Assembly: GCA_002682825.1 (NCBI GenBank)
Contig: NOKP01000016.1
Location: 716,591 to 780,590, forward strand
Length of the DNA: 64,000 nt
Reading direction: 5' to 3'
Source: Neonectria sp. B-13
Lineage: Eukaryota; Ascomycota; Sordariomycetes; Hypocreales; Nectriaceae
Shown here: positions 37,210 through 48,752 of the stretch, in pieces
Layout of the letters: each line of letters opens with the position of its first letter
Position numbering within the stretch: the stretch's first letter is position 1
Position numbers and translations under genes: made by a program
The notes under the pieces: generated by a model
The model's database searches: none
The model's input: the letters and a program-made list of their open reading frames with translations, nothing else
Told to the model about the DNA's origin: nothing

Positions 37210-39457
37210 TGCGCCGATGCCGCCTCTTGTCGCGTACTGTGTTGATGTGCGTGCCTGTCAGTCCTTGCGTCTTTCAGTGTCTTTCCAAACAAGTCTAAAC
37301 ATCGACCGACTTATGCGAGAGCGGGGGCCAGTCGAGGACTGTCGTCAAATTTTGAAACCGTGACTTCCACCCTAGTCTCGGGCTGCTGTGGACCCCAATC
37401 GACGACGATCCCGAATTGTTCGGGATGGTGTGGGCCTGGCGATCTGGGCTTCCCGGGTACTCGGACGTCGATCCGCTGCGTGCAGGCCAACCACCACAGC
37501 CCAGTCGTCGTGTTCGAAGGATCGGGTATCGTCGTCGACTCCAGATTGTCGGGTCTACAATCTTGGTTGCTTATTCTTTATGGTTGTTTTTTTCGTTCTG
37601 TCGGACCGAGGCGTCTCACTAATAGTTCAAGGCTGAGACGGGTCTGCGGGGGGCGTGTTCCATCCTGAACGGTATTCCTGCAGCTGAGCTGCGCTGCAAG
37701 GCGCAGGCTGCAGCCTAAGAAGGGGCAAGGCGAACAAATTGCGGCTTCTAGAAAGCTGCAGGAGAACTGCCAGGCGTCGCAAGGCAGGAACTCAGTCGGG
37801 CGGGCGGAGGGTGTGGTTTGCCTGTTGTGTTTTTGTAATTTGGAAATCGGAGGGTTCCGATCACACCGTCGTCGACCGTTCGCAGAGGGAGTTCGGATGG
37901 TACCAGAGTTGGAGACATCAGAATCGAAGATGCCAAAGGTCGCTGAGATGTGGCAAAGTCGAGATGCGCCAAAGTCGGGATGCGCCCAAAGTCGAGATGC
38001 CAACGTCAGGTTCGGCGCGAGGATGGAAGAGGACGACGAGAACCTTTTGTTCGAAAGGCACGGGCGATATTTTTACTGTTTGTTTCACGGAAAGCTCGGT
38101 GGCGGTTTCCCTCCTTCCTTCCCAGGCAGCTCGGGATGCCTGTAGTGCAATGAGTCATGGCTTTCTTTCACCATGTTGTTCTCTTTTTTTTCATGGATCG
38201 GTCATGTATTTTGACGGGTGCGGTTTCATTTTGCATTCGGTACGACTTTTTGCGTGTGTTTGCCTAACGGAGTTTTCTTTTGCGGACGACAATGGGATAC
38301 TCTCCGCTCCGAGTCATGTGTGTAGGGCCTCAGAATGGGAGACGACCAGGGCAGGCAGCAGAAGCGGGAAGATTATGATATGTGATGTGTAACAGAGGAG
38401 AAACAGACAAACAAAGAACAGAGTGGCTTTCTTGCAATTTGGCTTATTTCCAAGAAGAAGCAAAAGATGCCAGGTGGTGTTTTTCACGGTGTGCGTGCCA
38501 GTTTGCCTCGTCTTTACTTCGTACACCGCCGTAAATGTCTCCATTCTCCCCACGCCCTCCTTTTTTTTCAAGGCGTGCCGCCGCTCGCCCCATCCTAGCT
38601 ACCAACTCTCTGCCTAGAAACGCCTTGAGGCAAAAGAGAATGCCAATAAGCCTCCGTATTACCGACCTATAGCCCCCTACTTTTGCCTCCTCTGCATCGT
38701 GATAGGACCAACGCCCGGCGGGCTGATGCTACGGGTCTGGCTGCCGGTGGCAAGGGCCAAACGGGGCAACAAAACAAGACAAGACAGAGGACACATATCT
38801 AAGCCTCAAGTTTTTCAAGGCGCCGAGCGAGGGAAGGGGGAAGGGTTGAAACTTGAAGGAGAGGATTTGGTGCCAGGTGGGACCTTTGCTGCCGAACATT
38901 CGGGGCTTGCCCAATCACCAGCAGGGCAAGTCGAAAGTGAGGCTTCCCCGGTTGCGTGTGTACCGTTGGCTACAGGAGATTGGCGACCTTCTCCCGCGGC
39001 GTCCCTTTTAGTCCGGGGCTGAGCTTTTTACAGCTGGGGCGCCGTGTTGCTGCGAGGTGTCGATCAGTATCATCTTTGGCCGCAACCTTGATTTCCCCAG
39101 TTCCCCATATCCCACTTATACGGGATTTGAGCCTTTCCCGTGTCAACCGTCACAGCCATCTCACGCCGACGACATCTATTGGTTTTGGGGGCCGTCTTTA
39201 GGTTGAAGCCCTCGCCGTCGGGCCTCATACATTATAAGCTGCTTTTGAATGCCATCATCAATGCGTGCCTACCCAAGCAGGCCTCATCAGTCTCCCATCA
39301 TCACTCCTCTGTAGTTCACTTAGATCGCGTGCTACTCCATTGTACATACACTTACAAAGTACAGAAAGCATCTCCACCATTCTAAATCCCATAGTATAGC
39401 CAGACAGTGGTGCCCGCATAATCATACACTCCGCCTTTTCAACTCCGCTCCCGATGC
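37210..39457. other. Convergent intergenic region: Cys/His protein and TilS 3' ends
   Basis: 2.2 kb; no supported gene. Includes three diverged copies of a ~15-nt CAAAGTCGAGATGCG-type unit at 37954-38001. T-rich tracts near 37580-37600 and 38180-38195. Confidence 0.55.
37954..38001 (+). repeat. Short tandem repeat, three ~15-16-nt units
   Basis: Units CAAAGTCGAGATGCG, CAAAGTCGGGATGCG and CAAAGTCGAGATGCC in a row, in noncoding sequence; a fourth diverged copy (CAAAGGTCGCTGAGATG) lies just upstream. Confidence 0.75.
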
Positions 39458-41551
39458 CTACCTGTACATCCTCCTCCGCTTCCGCTGCAGCATCGCCCTG
39501 TGCAGCGGCCGATACCGTCCCGCATGCCCCTTCTCGCCCCGCGGTTCGTGCCCAAGCAGGGTCGTATCGACCTTCTTGTACCGCACTTCGTACCGTACCC
39601 AACGCTCCAGGCCCGGGATGTGGATGCCCAACGTCGGCAGCGCCAGCAGCGTGAGCGTCTGCGTTATGTGCTGCGAGTAGTGGTCCCTCTGCCTCTCTAC
39701 ACTGTACAGCCCCGGCAACGTGTACCGCACCTTGCCTGGTGCATAGTGCTTGAGCAGCCGCTCTAGCTTGGCTCGCCGCGTGGGGGGGAGTGCCTTACGG
39801 AAGACCTTGGCGTCCTCGGGCCGGAAGGGTTGGGCGCGGAACGTGCTTCGGTTGTTGTAACCGATGCGGACCCAGAATCGACCGTCAAATAGCTTTGCCT
39901 TTTTCCATCCCAGCGGTCGAACTTGATGGTGTGATTCTCCATGCTTGACCAGGTCCTCCTTCGTGGGGCGCATGCGATGATCAAGCGCACCATAGAGCTT
40001 AGCCGTAGGAAGGGGTTGATTGGACGTGTAGGGGGTTCGTGTAAGAAACCACTTGACCGATGTCCCCGTTACCACTGGGTCAAAAAGAACGCCCGCCATG
40101 GCAAAGGCCTTAGGCGGAGACAGGTTCGACCCAGGTGCCAGATGAGGAAACAGCCGATGAACTACGTTCTCGAGGTTCCCCAGGGGCGGGAGATGGGTGT
40201 CGGGCGTAACAAAGTCTATCAACTTGCGAACCGCAATTGACATGATCAATTTGCGGGATTCTTTTCGGAACTCATTGTCCGGGTGCAGGGAGGCCCGCTT
40301 GCTACGTCTCTTGGCAGCTCGCATGGTTGGAATCTCGATGAGCAGCGTTCCGGCGTTTGGGTCAAAATCCTTAATGATGGCCTCTCGGACGAGATACCGA
40401 TGTGCCTCCGCCTCTTCATACTCGGTTCTCCGCTTCGCTCTCCTGGCCACAGCCAGGATTGAAGGTTTCTGGAGGGCCTTTGGGAGCTCGTGGTTCCGAA
40501 CCAGATATCTAATAGCATTGCGGGTCGTAAGAGTAGGGTCCAGATTTGTGTGGTCCTCAAACCAGGTTATGTTGTTTGCCTCACATGTAGCGATGAGCCT
40601 ATCCTTGTCAAACTCGAGCAGGGGGCGATAGATCATGACCCCACCATCCTCGATATCTAGGGGCTTGAGATACGGCACATGATGGTTCTTCTCCACGGTG
40701 CCATACTGTGGATATCCGTCAACAAGGTCTTTGTGACGGAATTTGAGCATATCGCCTCCGGGCTCGGCCAGCTTCTCGTCCCTGAAGATGTTCCGAAGAC
40801 GCTTCGTTTCGCGAAGTGGGGGCCGGAAGCTCAGCGATGGATTGCTCCTGAGCTGGTCGTCAATGAGACCGCTCTTGTATACGCCGTGCATATCATAACA
40901 CTCGGGGATCGAGTTAGCCTCCCTTATACCTTGCAGACCCCGATACCCATGACCCCCCAACAGGCGCATCAGAACTGTTTCGTACTGGTCGTCGCGATGA
41001 TGGGCGAAGAACAAGCTCGTGGCACCCAATTGGTTGCATGCATTTCCAAGGGCGCGGTATCGGTAGGTTCGAGCGAGCCCCTCGAGGTTTGGAAGTTGGC
41101 TGGGTTCAAGACCTCGCGCCCGTTCATCCTTCCAGCCTAGATGCGTAACGGAGGCTTTGAGGTCAATCCTGCGCAGCTCCCTGGCGACCTGGGCGGCCTC
41201 ACGGTCACTGCCCTCGCGCAATTGATGGTCGATGACAGAAGCCATAGCTCCATATGAAGGATTGTCGGCGATGGTCATGCCCCGAAAGGTCCGGAGTAGC
41301 TTGGAGAAGAGGAAGGCCATGGCCATGGAGTCGACACCGCCGCTAATGGCCAGCACTAAAGCAGCAGCAGTCAGCACAAGGCGAGCAGACAACGGCAGAC
41401 AACGGCATAGGGCTCAGAGCAATTACCTACCTACACGCTGACCCCGGGCGAAGTGGACCAGGGGGAACCGCGGACGGCATACTGCCTCAACCGCGTCCTT
41501 GAACTCGGAGAGGGAGATGGGGCGGGAGACATGGTTGTAGGCCGTACCCAT
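39458..41551 (-). CDS. tilS: tRNA(Ile)-lysidine synthase (TilS), probably mitochondrial
   Basis: ATP-dependent enzyme that converts C34 of an Ile tRNA (CAU anticodon) to lysidine so that it reads AUA; in fungi it serves mitochondrial tRNA. Exons 41551-41431 and 41355-39458 give 672 residues. Splicing (75-nt intron, GTAGGT...CTTTAG) creates the PP-loop SGGVDSMAMAF at residues 45-55. Other marks: VIDHQLREGSDREA, the AHHRDDQYETVLMRLLGG motif and RYRALGNACNQLGA; the N-type catalytic half is complete. The C-terminal half is longer and more basic than in bacterial TilS, ending RRRMYR. The N-terminus (MGTAYNHVSRPISLSEF) is not a strong presequence. An out-of-frame ATG lies 5 nt upstream (41556). It is divergent from the BTB-like gene. 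Confidence 0.95.
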
Positions 41552-43887
41552 TCCATCGTCTGGTGGGAGAGGAGAGGAGACCGCGATTGGCCATGCGCGG
41601 GAGGGATGAGAGACGGAGGGGGAGGGGACGGAGGTAACGGAGCGAAGGGCGGATGGGGGTGGAGAATTGCGTGAGGTGTCGAGCGTGGAGGTCTGTCGAT
41701 GCGAGACGGACAGTTACGGGAGAGTATTCGTCGAAGCTGGAGAAAAGTCGGCCGTGATGCTTCGGCTAGCTTTGACCGGCGCCGATGGGTGGTTGAAGCG
41801 TCCACTGCAGCCCTGTCCACTGTGGCCCTGTCCGCGTACTGTACCGTTGCGCTCCTTTCTTAGCTGCAGCCTGCAGGCCTCCAGCAGTGTTGGCAGTGTT
41901 GGCAGCTGCCAGTTGGTGCCCACTGCTGAGGGAGCTGCCACGGTGGGGCCGAAAGGGACGGAAGCGTCCATCCCTCCACTGGGAGCCCGGCAGTGTCACT
42001 GTGTGTAGGCAGCCCGGAGGTGTAGGCTGGGCACCTGCTGTCTAGGTACAGAGGGCGCTAAAAACGGCGGCTGTTGGGGGCACCAGAGGCAGAGCCCGCC
42101 CCGGTGAGGGACGCGGACGCGCTGGCTGCACTGTGCGTGCAGCGGCGGATGCAGCGCGGGTGCAGCGGCCCCGCCTCGGGCTTCAACGGCCAGCGTCCCA
42201 GCTTCAGGGCGGCCATTCATGTAAGTCTGCAATGCTAATCAATGCACCATATCCCTCTAGCACACATATAATGGGCGCACACGAAGACGCACACATAGAC
42301 GCACACATAGACGCACACATAGACGCACATAGACGCACACACGGACGCACGTATGGGCGCATATGTTGCTGGCAAAGCAGACGGGATGAGGGGAAATTAG
42401 GTTGTGCATGTGACACTTCAGAGGGTGGAACATGTTCTTTGCCAGGTTGTTCCCGGGATGAGGGATGATGGCATGGGAAGATGCCGAGGGAGAAAGGAAG
42501 AAGAGAGAGAGCGGGAGGGGATGGGTGGAAAGAAAGGCTGCGATGACTGACGCAGCGTGGAAGAGGCGACTTACACCGAATCCAGAGTCAGCCTTGTCTA
42601 ACTGCCTTGGATCATCAGGTGGCAGAGGAAACCAAGGAACCAGGGGCAAAAGTAAAGCCTCGACGTCACATGGGAGGACAAAAGCGGTGGGTTCGAGAGG
42701 CTGAGCGGCTCTAAAATAAACGAGTCGAGACAATGGCGTCCCGGAAAAAATAGCAAGAGGGAGCCATATCGAACAGGGATAGGGATTCATTGGGCGGAGG
42801 CGAACAAAACGGGGGAACAATGGGATGGGACCAGGCCTCCACTGCCAACCAAACAGCCGGCACCACACAAGCAAGACACAACTGCTGCACCGGCCGATAA
42901 AGTACTCACATCCAGGAAAAGTGCGCTACACTGCGCTACTACTTCAGTGGAGTCCAGGGAGGAGTGGGAATGGAGTGTACAACACCACCCGACCCTCCAG
43001 CACCAGCACAACACCATCTCTGCAGGGCCCGAATGTACGTACATACACCAATGGCCACCCGCGCCAAAGGCACCCGGACTGGGTCCCGTCAGAGGGCGGA
43101 CGATCTTGAGGCGAAAAGAATCCCCTCTGCTGTATCCTCTCCTATCCTATCCTGTCCTATCCTGTGGATGTTGTCTCCTCTTTCCCAGTGCCCTCCACTT
43201 TGTGTGTATGTACTCATGTATGTAACTTCTCGCACCTGCTGCACTCCGCCGTGAGCGACTTGCACCGAGACACACCCCGGTCCCGCCGGCGATGATTTGT
43301 CCACCGCCGCCCGAGCCCCGGCAGCGCGGACGTTGGACGGCACCGTCCAAGGAGTGGGTTTCTCCTAGCATGGAGGTCTTGCTTGGGTCTAACATGGAGG
43401 TCTCGCGTATGTAGCCCGTGGCTGGCCAGCAGTAGCGGACACGCTTCCACCGATCCAAACGCCATGGGTAGGGGACGTAATTAGTATGAGAGGCAAGGGA
43501 GTTGGAGGAGGTGGTAGGGGACCCGTCCTCGTGGCAGTTCAAAGAGACCCTGAGTGCCACCATCCACCATCCATAACCACCGACTGCATTCACACATTAC
43601 CCATTTCTTTTCCCCTTCAACGACGTTTCCGGTACCTGATCTGATCGCTTATTGTTTCCCTCTGTTCCCTTTTTCTCTCTTTCTCACGTATCCAAAAACC
43701 CCCCCAGTCTCTTGTTGTCTGCTTTTATCTCATTTCTGTTTTGTTTTATTTTGAGTTTCATTTACAACCGCTCGGCCTCCCCCGCTTGTCATAGCTTGCT
43801 CCGTTGCTGTCGCTGGCGCAACGCAACCCACCTCCAACCTCGTCAACAATACGCGCCCATTTGCACCACCACTAAAATACCCGTTGA
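41552..43887. other. Divergent intergenic region: TilS and BTB-like gene promoters
   Basis: 2.3 kb without a supported gene. Contains the 12-nt tandem array at 42286-42355 and CT-rich leader sequence from about 43570 to the BTB start. Minus-strand frames through the array give Cys-Ala-Ser-Met repeats that are only a by-product of the DNA repeat. Confidence 0.6.
42286..42355. repeat. 12-nt tandem array (GACGCACACATA)
   Basis: Three perfect GACGCACACATA units (42286-42321), then a 10-nt shortened unit (42322-42331), a diverged GACGCACACACG (42332-42343) and a final diverged unit. A minisatellite in the TilS/BTB intergenic region. Confidence 0.9.
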
Positions 43888-45750
43888 ATGAGCATCACCA
43901 CCACCCCAGCTCAACCTCCAACCCGCCCGCCGACTCGGCCCTTCTTCTCCTTCTTCCGCCACCACCGCCGCCGCTCTCGATCTCGCGATAAGGACCACAA
44001 CGACGACGACGACGACAGCAGCAGTAATCAGAGCGTTGCCCCAGGGCTCGTTGATTCAACGCCGCCACACACATCTCACCATCCTCCTCCTCCAAGTCCC
44101 CTCCGAAGCCTCTCCCCCATGGTGTCCACGCTCGAACCGCCTCCGGCCACCTCCTCCTCGCTCTCCCGCCGCGGCCCATCCTCCGTCGTCTCTCGGCCCT
44201 CGCTCTCTCGCACGAAGCGCTACAACCGCTCGCACACCGGCGGGTCGTCGCACACGCCGCAGAACGACTTCCCCGTCTTCGCGAACAGCGGTGACGTCGA
44301 GATCGTCGTCCGCGCCCGCGAATGCCCCGCCGGCACTGTCCCGACCCAGAACCGCTATCTGCTCCATCGCCACACCCTCACCCGCTGCTCTGGCTTCTTC
44401 GAGGCCAGCACCTCGAGCGAATGGTCGCGCGCCCGTCCCGTTCCCGCCGGCAATGAGCTCTCCCGCATTGGCGAGAACGGCGCCGGCTCCGTCCATGGCA
44501 GTGATGACGGATCGTCTACCTCTCTAAGAGGCGGCGCGGGCACGTCCCGGAAGAGGTGGAGGTACGAGCTGGATCCCGGCGCCGGCTCCAGCGATACTCC
44601 CATGCTGGTCCAAAGGGACGAGGCCGGCGACAGGTCCTCTAATTCTCTCTTCGGCTCCGCCTCTGCCTCCGTTGCCAACTCGGGCAGCTCGCGATCATCC
44701 CACAGCCGCGCCAAGGGCTCCCATTCCCACTCCCACTCGCTCTCCTCGTCATCCTCAACCCACTTCTTCCGCTCTGTCGCCAACCTCGGCCTCTCCTCCC
44801 ACCAGTCCCAGCCTCCTCCCCTCTCGCCGGCCGACCAGGACCTCCTCCGCGACTACGACAACCTCTTCCGCATCTTCTACAACTACCCTCCCGTCCTTGA
44901 TGGCATCAACGTCGCCGACGCCTACGTCCAGTGCAAGAGCCTGCTGACCCTTGCCGACCAGTACGATGCCCTCGCCGTCGTCGGTCCCCGCGTCGACCAC
45001 CACATGCTCCAGTTCCAGTCCCGCCTCTGGAAGCAGATCGCCAAGTACCCCATCTCCTACCTGCGCCTCGGATATCTCGCCCGCTCCAAAGTCATATTCC
45101 AGGAGGCCCTCATCCACGTTGTAGGCCAGTGGCCCGTTGGCGAGCGGAGCCTGCGTGCCGCCCTGCCGGATGTGGTTCTTGATATCATTGAGGACAAGGT
45201 CGACGAGCTCGAGGATACCGTCAGCCGCGTCGAAGGACGCCTCTTCCGCGTCGGCCTCACCAACGGCCGAGGCGAACGCGTAGCTCCAAACACAAACTAC
45301 CTCGACTGGCTCGGCGTCAGCTTCTTCCGCCAGTGGCTGGCCGACCACACGTCGCCCCCGCCGCCACCTCCGCCTCCCGACCAACGCCGTCATACCAGCT
45401 CCCGTGACGGCGGCCGGCCCCCGGCCCTCCCGCCCGTGGTACCGCCTCTAGCCTCCGTCGGCCGAGCCTACCGCACCCTCGGATCCGGCAGTCCGACGTC
45501 GTTCCTCGGCCACGACGAGTGCAAGCGGTTCCTCAAGCTGACCCCGGAGCTGTACAGCCGCGACAACCTGCGTCGCTTCGAGAAGCGCATGGACGAAATG
45601 AAGGCCATAGCCCGCGAGATCGTCCGGCCTCTCATGACCAGCGGCCTCGAACTCGACATGAACGGCACCAGCCGTGCCGCCGACAGCATCACGTACCTGA
45701 CCTGCACCACCGTCACCAACCGTGATCTGCCCTGGGAACTGGATGACTAG
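43888..45750 (+). CDS. BTB/POZ-like protein with Ser-rich insertion
   Basis: Single exon, 620 residues, start ATG at 43888. Residues 1-125 are low complexity (Arg, Asp, Ser, Pro). A BTB-like fold then begins (FPVFANSGDVEIVVRARE, RYLLHRHTLTRCSGFFE, ~128-177) but is broken by about 135 residues of Ser/Gly/Arg-rich sequence (178-312), and resumes with YDNLFRIFYNYPPVLDG, CKSLLTLADQYDALAVVGP and a BACK-like helical part (HHMLQFQSRLWKQIAKYPISYLRLG). A polyproline loop (eight prolines) lies near 490. The C-terminus (YLTCTTVTNRDLPWELDD) looks conserved-like. BTB proteins usually mediate dimerisation or act as Cullin-3 adaptors; which applies here is unknown. Typical of a large uncharacterised fungal family. 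Confidence 0.85.
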   Translation: MSITTTPAQPPTRPPTRPFFSFFRHHRRRSRSRDKDHNDDDDDSSSNQSVAPGLVDSTPPHTSHHPPPPSPLRSLSPMVSTLEPPPATSSSLSRRGPSSVVSRPSLSRTKRYNRSHTGGSSHTPQNDFPVFANSGDVEIVVRARECPAGTVPTQNRYLLHRHTLTRCSGFFEASTSSEWSRARPVPAGNELSRIGENGAGSVHGSDDGSSTSLRGGAGTSRKRWRYELDPGAGSSDTPMLVQRDEAGDRSSNSLFGSASASVANSGSSRSSHSRAKGSHSHSHSLSSSSSTHFFRSVANLGLSSHQSQPPPLSPADQDLLRDYDNLFRIFYNYPPVLDGINVADAYVQCKSLLTLADQYDALAVVGPRVDHHMLQFQSRLWKQIAKYPISYLRLGYLARSKVIFQEALIHVVGQWPVGERSLRAALPDVVLDIIEDKVDELEDTVSRVEGRLFRVGLTNGRGERVAPNTNYLDWLGVSFFRQWLADHTSPPPPPPPPDQRRHTSSRDGGRPPALPPVVPPLASVGRAYRTLGSGSPTSFLGHDECKRFLKLTPELYSRDNLRRFEKRMDEMKAIAREIVRPLMTSGLELDMNGTSRAADSITYLTCTTVTNRDLPWELDD

Positions 45751-46454
45751 ACAGGAAGCTTCTGTCACGGTTCAGCCTATTTTTATTTGTTTTTCTTTTT
45801 GCTCTCAAGACTCGCCTAACTACGGAACGCTCTCACCATGAATGGGTAATATCATCTATGCACGGGATATGTCCACAACCCGGGCCCGGCGGCGGATTGA
45901 TTTTTGGGATGAAGCACAACAACTCGCGCCATGATGGAATCACGTCTCTTTCCACGACCGCGAATTACGAATGATGCACTGCTGTTACGGATACCCACCT
46001 ACTTGGAGATGTTTCTTGTTTTTTTGTATGCTTTTGTATGTTTTTGTGTATGTTTTTTCTGCCCTTTATCGTTCCCCTTTTCGTCCCTGGTTGGTTGTCG
46101 TCGATCTGTCGTATGTTTGGAAACCACGGCACACGTATATATAGATGGTACAGATGGATGGATGGGTGGAATCGCCATATTTGAGCGGAGCTGTGCTCCT
46201 GGTTCTTTGTTTATGATTTAAGAAAAGAAACTCGCAATTTATGACTCTCATGTGCTATTCTGTTCAAGTGCTATTATCAATACTGCGTTAATACTGGGAA
46301 TGAAATGTCAACGAGTGACTTGGGACGCTTCGGAAAGCAGACCATAACATAAAATCCCAACCATCTCTTGTGTATCATTATTCCATGCCCATCTCCCACA
46401 AACGCCCACGAACGCCTCTTCCGTATTTCTTTCTTTCCTCTTCCCCCTTTCCGC
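45751..46454. other. Convergent intergenic region: 3' ends of the BTB-like and membrane-protein genes
   Basis: 704 nt, T-rich on the plus strand (tttttgtatg repeats near 46017-46060) as expected for a fungal terminator. No gene. Confidence 0.6.
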
Positions 46455-48752
46455 TTACTCCGCCTTCGATCCAAGCTCCCTCCCGATCAAAACATCCTCG
46501 TCGCCTGATACGGAATTAATGTCCAGCCGCGAGTAGCCGGTCCCCTTGCGCCCGCGCGTCCGCCTCGACCACGGCCCGCCGCTCTCGTGGTCAACCTCGA
46601 GGCCCTCGCCGCGCACCGCCTGCTTGCCCGAGACGGTCGCCGCGAGCAGCGTGCCCTCCCACGAGGACGGGTACTCGAGCTTGATGTCACCGCTGATGGA
46701 CGAGTGCTTGGACTTCAGGCAGGAGAAGGCCGGCGTGTCGGCGATGACAAAGGCGTCGTCGTCGGCAGAGCGCTTTTTCGGAGGGAGGATGATGTACGGC
46801 TCGCTGTCATCGAGAAACTCGGGCGGGATCGGCTCGCCGAGTGTGGCCAGGCTCGTCCACAAGGGCTCCAGCAGGGCAATGTACGTATGGCCGCTCTTCG
46901 TGTCCGTCTTGAGCACCGGCTTCTCTGGGCCACCACCCTTCAGGAGGCCCGAGTCCAGCACAGGCCAAAGCCGGAGCTTCAGGTCTCCGGACTGCGACGA
47001 AACCTGCACGCTCGATGAGGCGGCGACGTCGGCCGATATATCGCCCGACGCAGTGGCCAAGTCGACGATGTAGTCGCGCGGTGGGAACTTCTTGTCCGGG
47101 CGCGCGGCGCTGGCGGCGCTGTCGAGCGGCTCCTGGACGGCGATCTTCCCGGAGACGGAGTGCACCCTGAGGACGGCCGGGCGGACGCCCTCCGGGTTTG
47201 CGGGCTTGGGGCCGACGCGGGCGAAGACGTCGCCGGAGTTGGTCCTGATGTCGAGGACATCGTACAAGGGGTACCAGCCGCGGACTTCGCCGGTGGTGGT
47301 AGAGATGTAGATCTCGCGGCTCGCGAGGGTGTAGGGGACGACAGCGTCTTTGCCGTTGGGAGTCTTGTCGTCCTTTGGCGCGGGTGATTTGATGTCGCCG
47401 ACGATGGTTCGGATGACGGCTGGGTCGATAACACCGAGAATAAGGCCCTCCCGAATGTCGACGCCGAGATGGAGGGCATCGATCTTGAAGCTGTTGAGGA
47501 TGGACTCGCGGGGCACCCAGACGGTGGCGCGGATCTGGATACACGGGCCTTCACTGCCCGAGTTCCAGTCAACCTTCCTAGGAGTGACGATCCTGTAAAC
47601 CTGCGTTGTTTTGTCGTAGTCAATCCTTAGATCCAGCTTCTCATCGTTGTAGATGACCTCGAGCTCGAGGGTTCCAGGCGACCCCTTCTCGGTAGGCCGC
47701 AAAACGACCTCTCCCGAAACACGAGGAGTCCACCCCGAAATGCCATCCTTTTCCTTTTCCACCGTCTGCACGATCGTAAGGTTGCGGGCGTAGTGCATTT
47801 CAACCGTCAGAGTTGACCTGAAGTGCTTGAGATTGCGGTTGAGACAACCACCGACGGGGTTCCATTTTAGGTCACTGTGGTCCATGTCGGGCTTCTTGAC
47901 GGGGGTGTTGTCGACGATGTCAGGGTGCTATATCCAGAGAAAACGTCAGTGAGTCACAGATGAGATGTTGCGAGGAAGTTGTACCTTGTGGTTTTGTCGG
48001 GGAGTGAAGCTACTGAGCAAAAATATGATGACGGAGAAGACGACAAGAACTCCGAGAACTGTCTTGAGCTTCTTCCTCAGGCTAAAGCTCGTGACAGAGC
48101 TCTTGATGCGCTGCCAGCGGGATGGGCCCGGTGCGGTAGGCTGGTCTCCCATGGACTCGGGGCTACGGGGAATCAGTCGCTGCTGCTCTTCTGGGAGACC
48201 CATGGTCGAATTGGACGGCGCAAAAGTCTGGTAGCCGGTGGTTGGCGGCGACGTTGGTGATGGCGTGTAAGCCGGCGGAGCGTCACTATGGTGAGGGAAC
48301 AAGGTCGTAGTAACACCTGGAGGTTGATGGCCCGTATATGTGGAAGCAACTCGATGGTCCAAACTGGAGTAAGAGCTATGTTCCTCCTCAACACTTCGGC
48401 GGTGATGATGGCCAGTCGGAGATCTCGAAGATTGATATCCAGCTGAACCACCGGTGGAAGACAAGGTCGGTTCCTCAGCGGCAGTCGAGTGGCTATTTAA
48501 CAGCGCTCTCTCGGCCTCGGCCTCGCGAGCTTTGGGCCCGGGGTCTGCCCAGGTAGGGTCTTCGACGAATACATTGGGGACACGAGGGACGCTGGCGGCG
48601 GAACGATGGTACGGGCCTTGGGGGTGGGATGATGACGACGCAGGGTCCGGCGAGGACGCGTGGAAGTAACCGTCGGTAGGCGACAGAGCGTCGGCTTCGT
48701 CGTCTGAGGGGTCAGGAGCGGAGTAGAGGTTGTCCGAGTAGGGCGAGGGCAT
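46455..48752 (-). CDS. Single-pass membrane protein with SG[DK] repeats (DUF4097-like, putative)
   Basis: Exons 48752-47985 and 47927-46455 (57-nt intron, GTACAA...GATATAG, phase 0) give 746 residues. The start MPSPYSDNLYSAPD was chosen as the first in-frame ATG. Residues 1-230 are cytosolic, Ser/Pro/His-rich with PPAY-type motifs (APPAYTPSPTSPP) and a basic KKLK just before one transmembrane helix (231-249, TVLGVLVVFSVIIFLLSSF), suggesting type II topology. The rest is extracellular or luminal, beta-rich, with repeated SG motifs: VHSVSGKIAV, TASGDISADV, SSQSGDLKLRL, TKSGHTYIAL, SSISGDIKLEY, NSVSGDEDVL. This spacing resembles DUF4097/adhesin-type beta-helix repeats; assignment is inference. 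No signal peptide. Function unknown; wall or membrane anchoring would fit. Confidence 0.85.

Noticed and set aside
37739..38392. 217-codon plus-strand open frame downstream of the Cys/His protein
   Set aside because: Spans the short tandem repeat, Arg/Cys/Ser-rich, no domain; looks like 3' noncoding sequence.
42286..42355. Considered as a CRISPR-like array
   Set aside because: Units are contiguous 12-mers without unique spacers, in a eukaryotic genome.
42204..42874. Minus-strand frames giving repeated Cys-Ala-Ser-Met or Cys-Val-Arg-Leu units
   Set aside because: Direct consequence of reading the 12-nt tandem array; two frames both look repetitive, and neither has a protein-like remainder.
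44056..44496. Long antisense open frames opposite the BTB-like, ELP1, BUD6 and membrane-protein genes
   Set aside because: Typical antisense shadows of GC-rich coding sequence; Ala/Gly/Arg-rich, with no conserved motifs.
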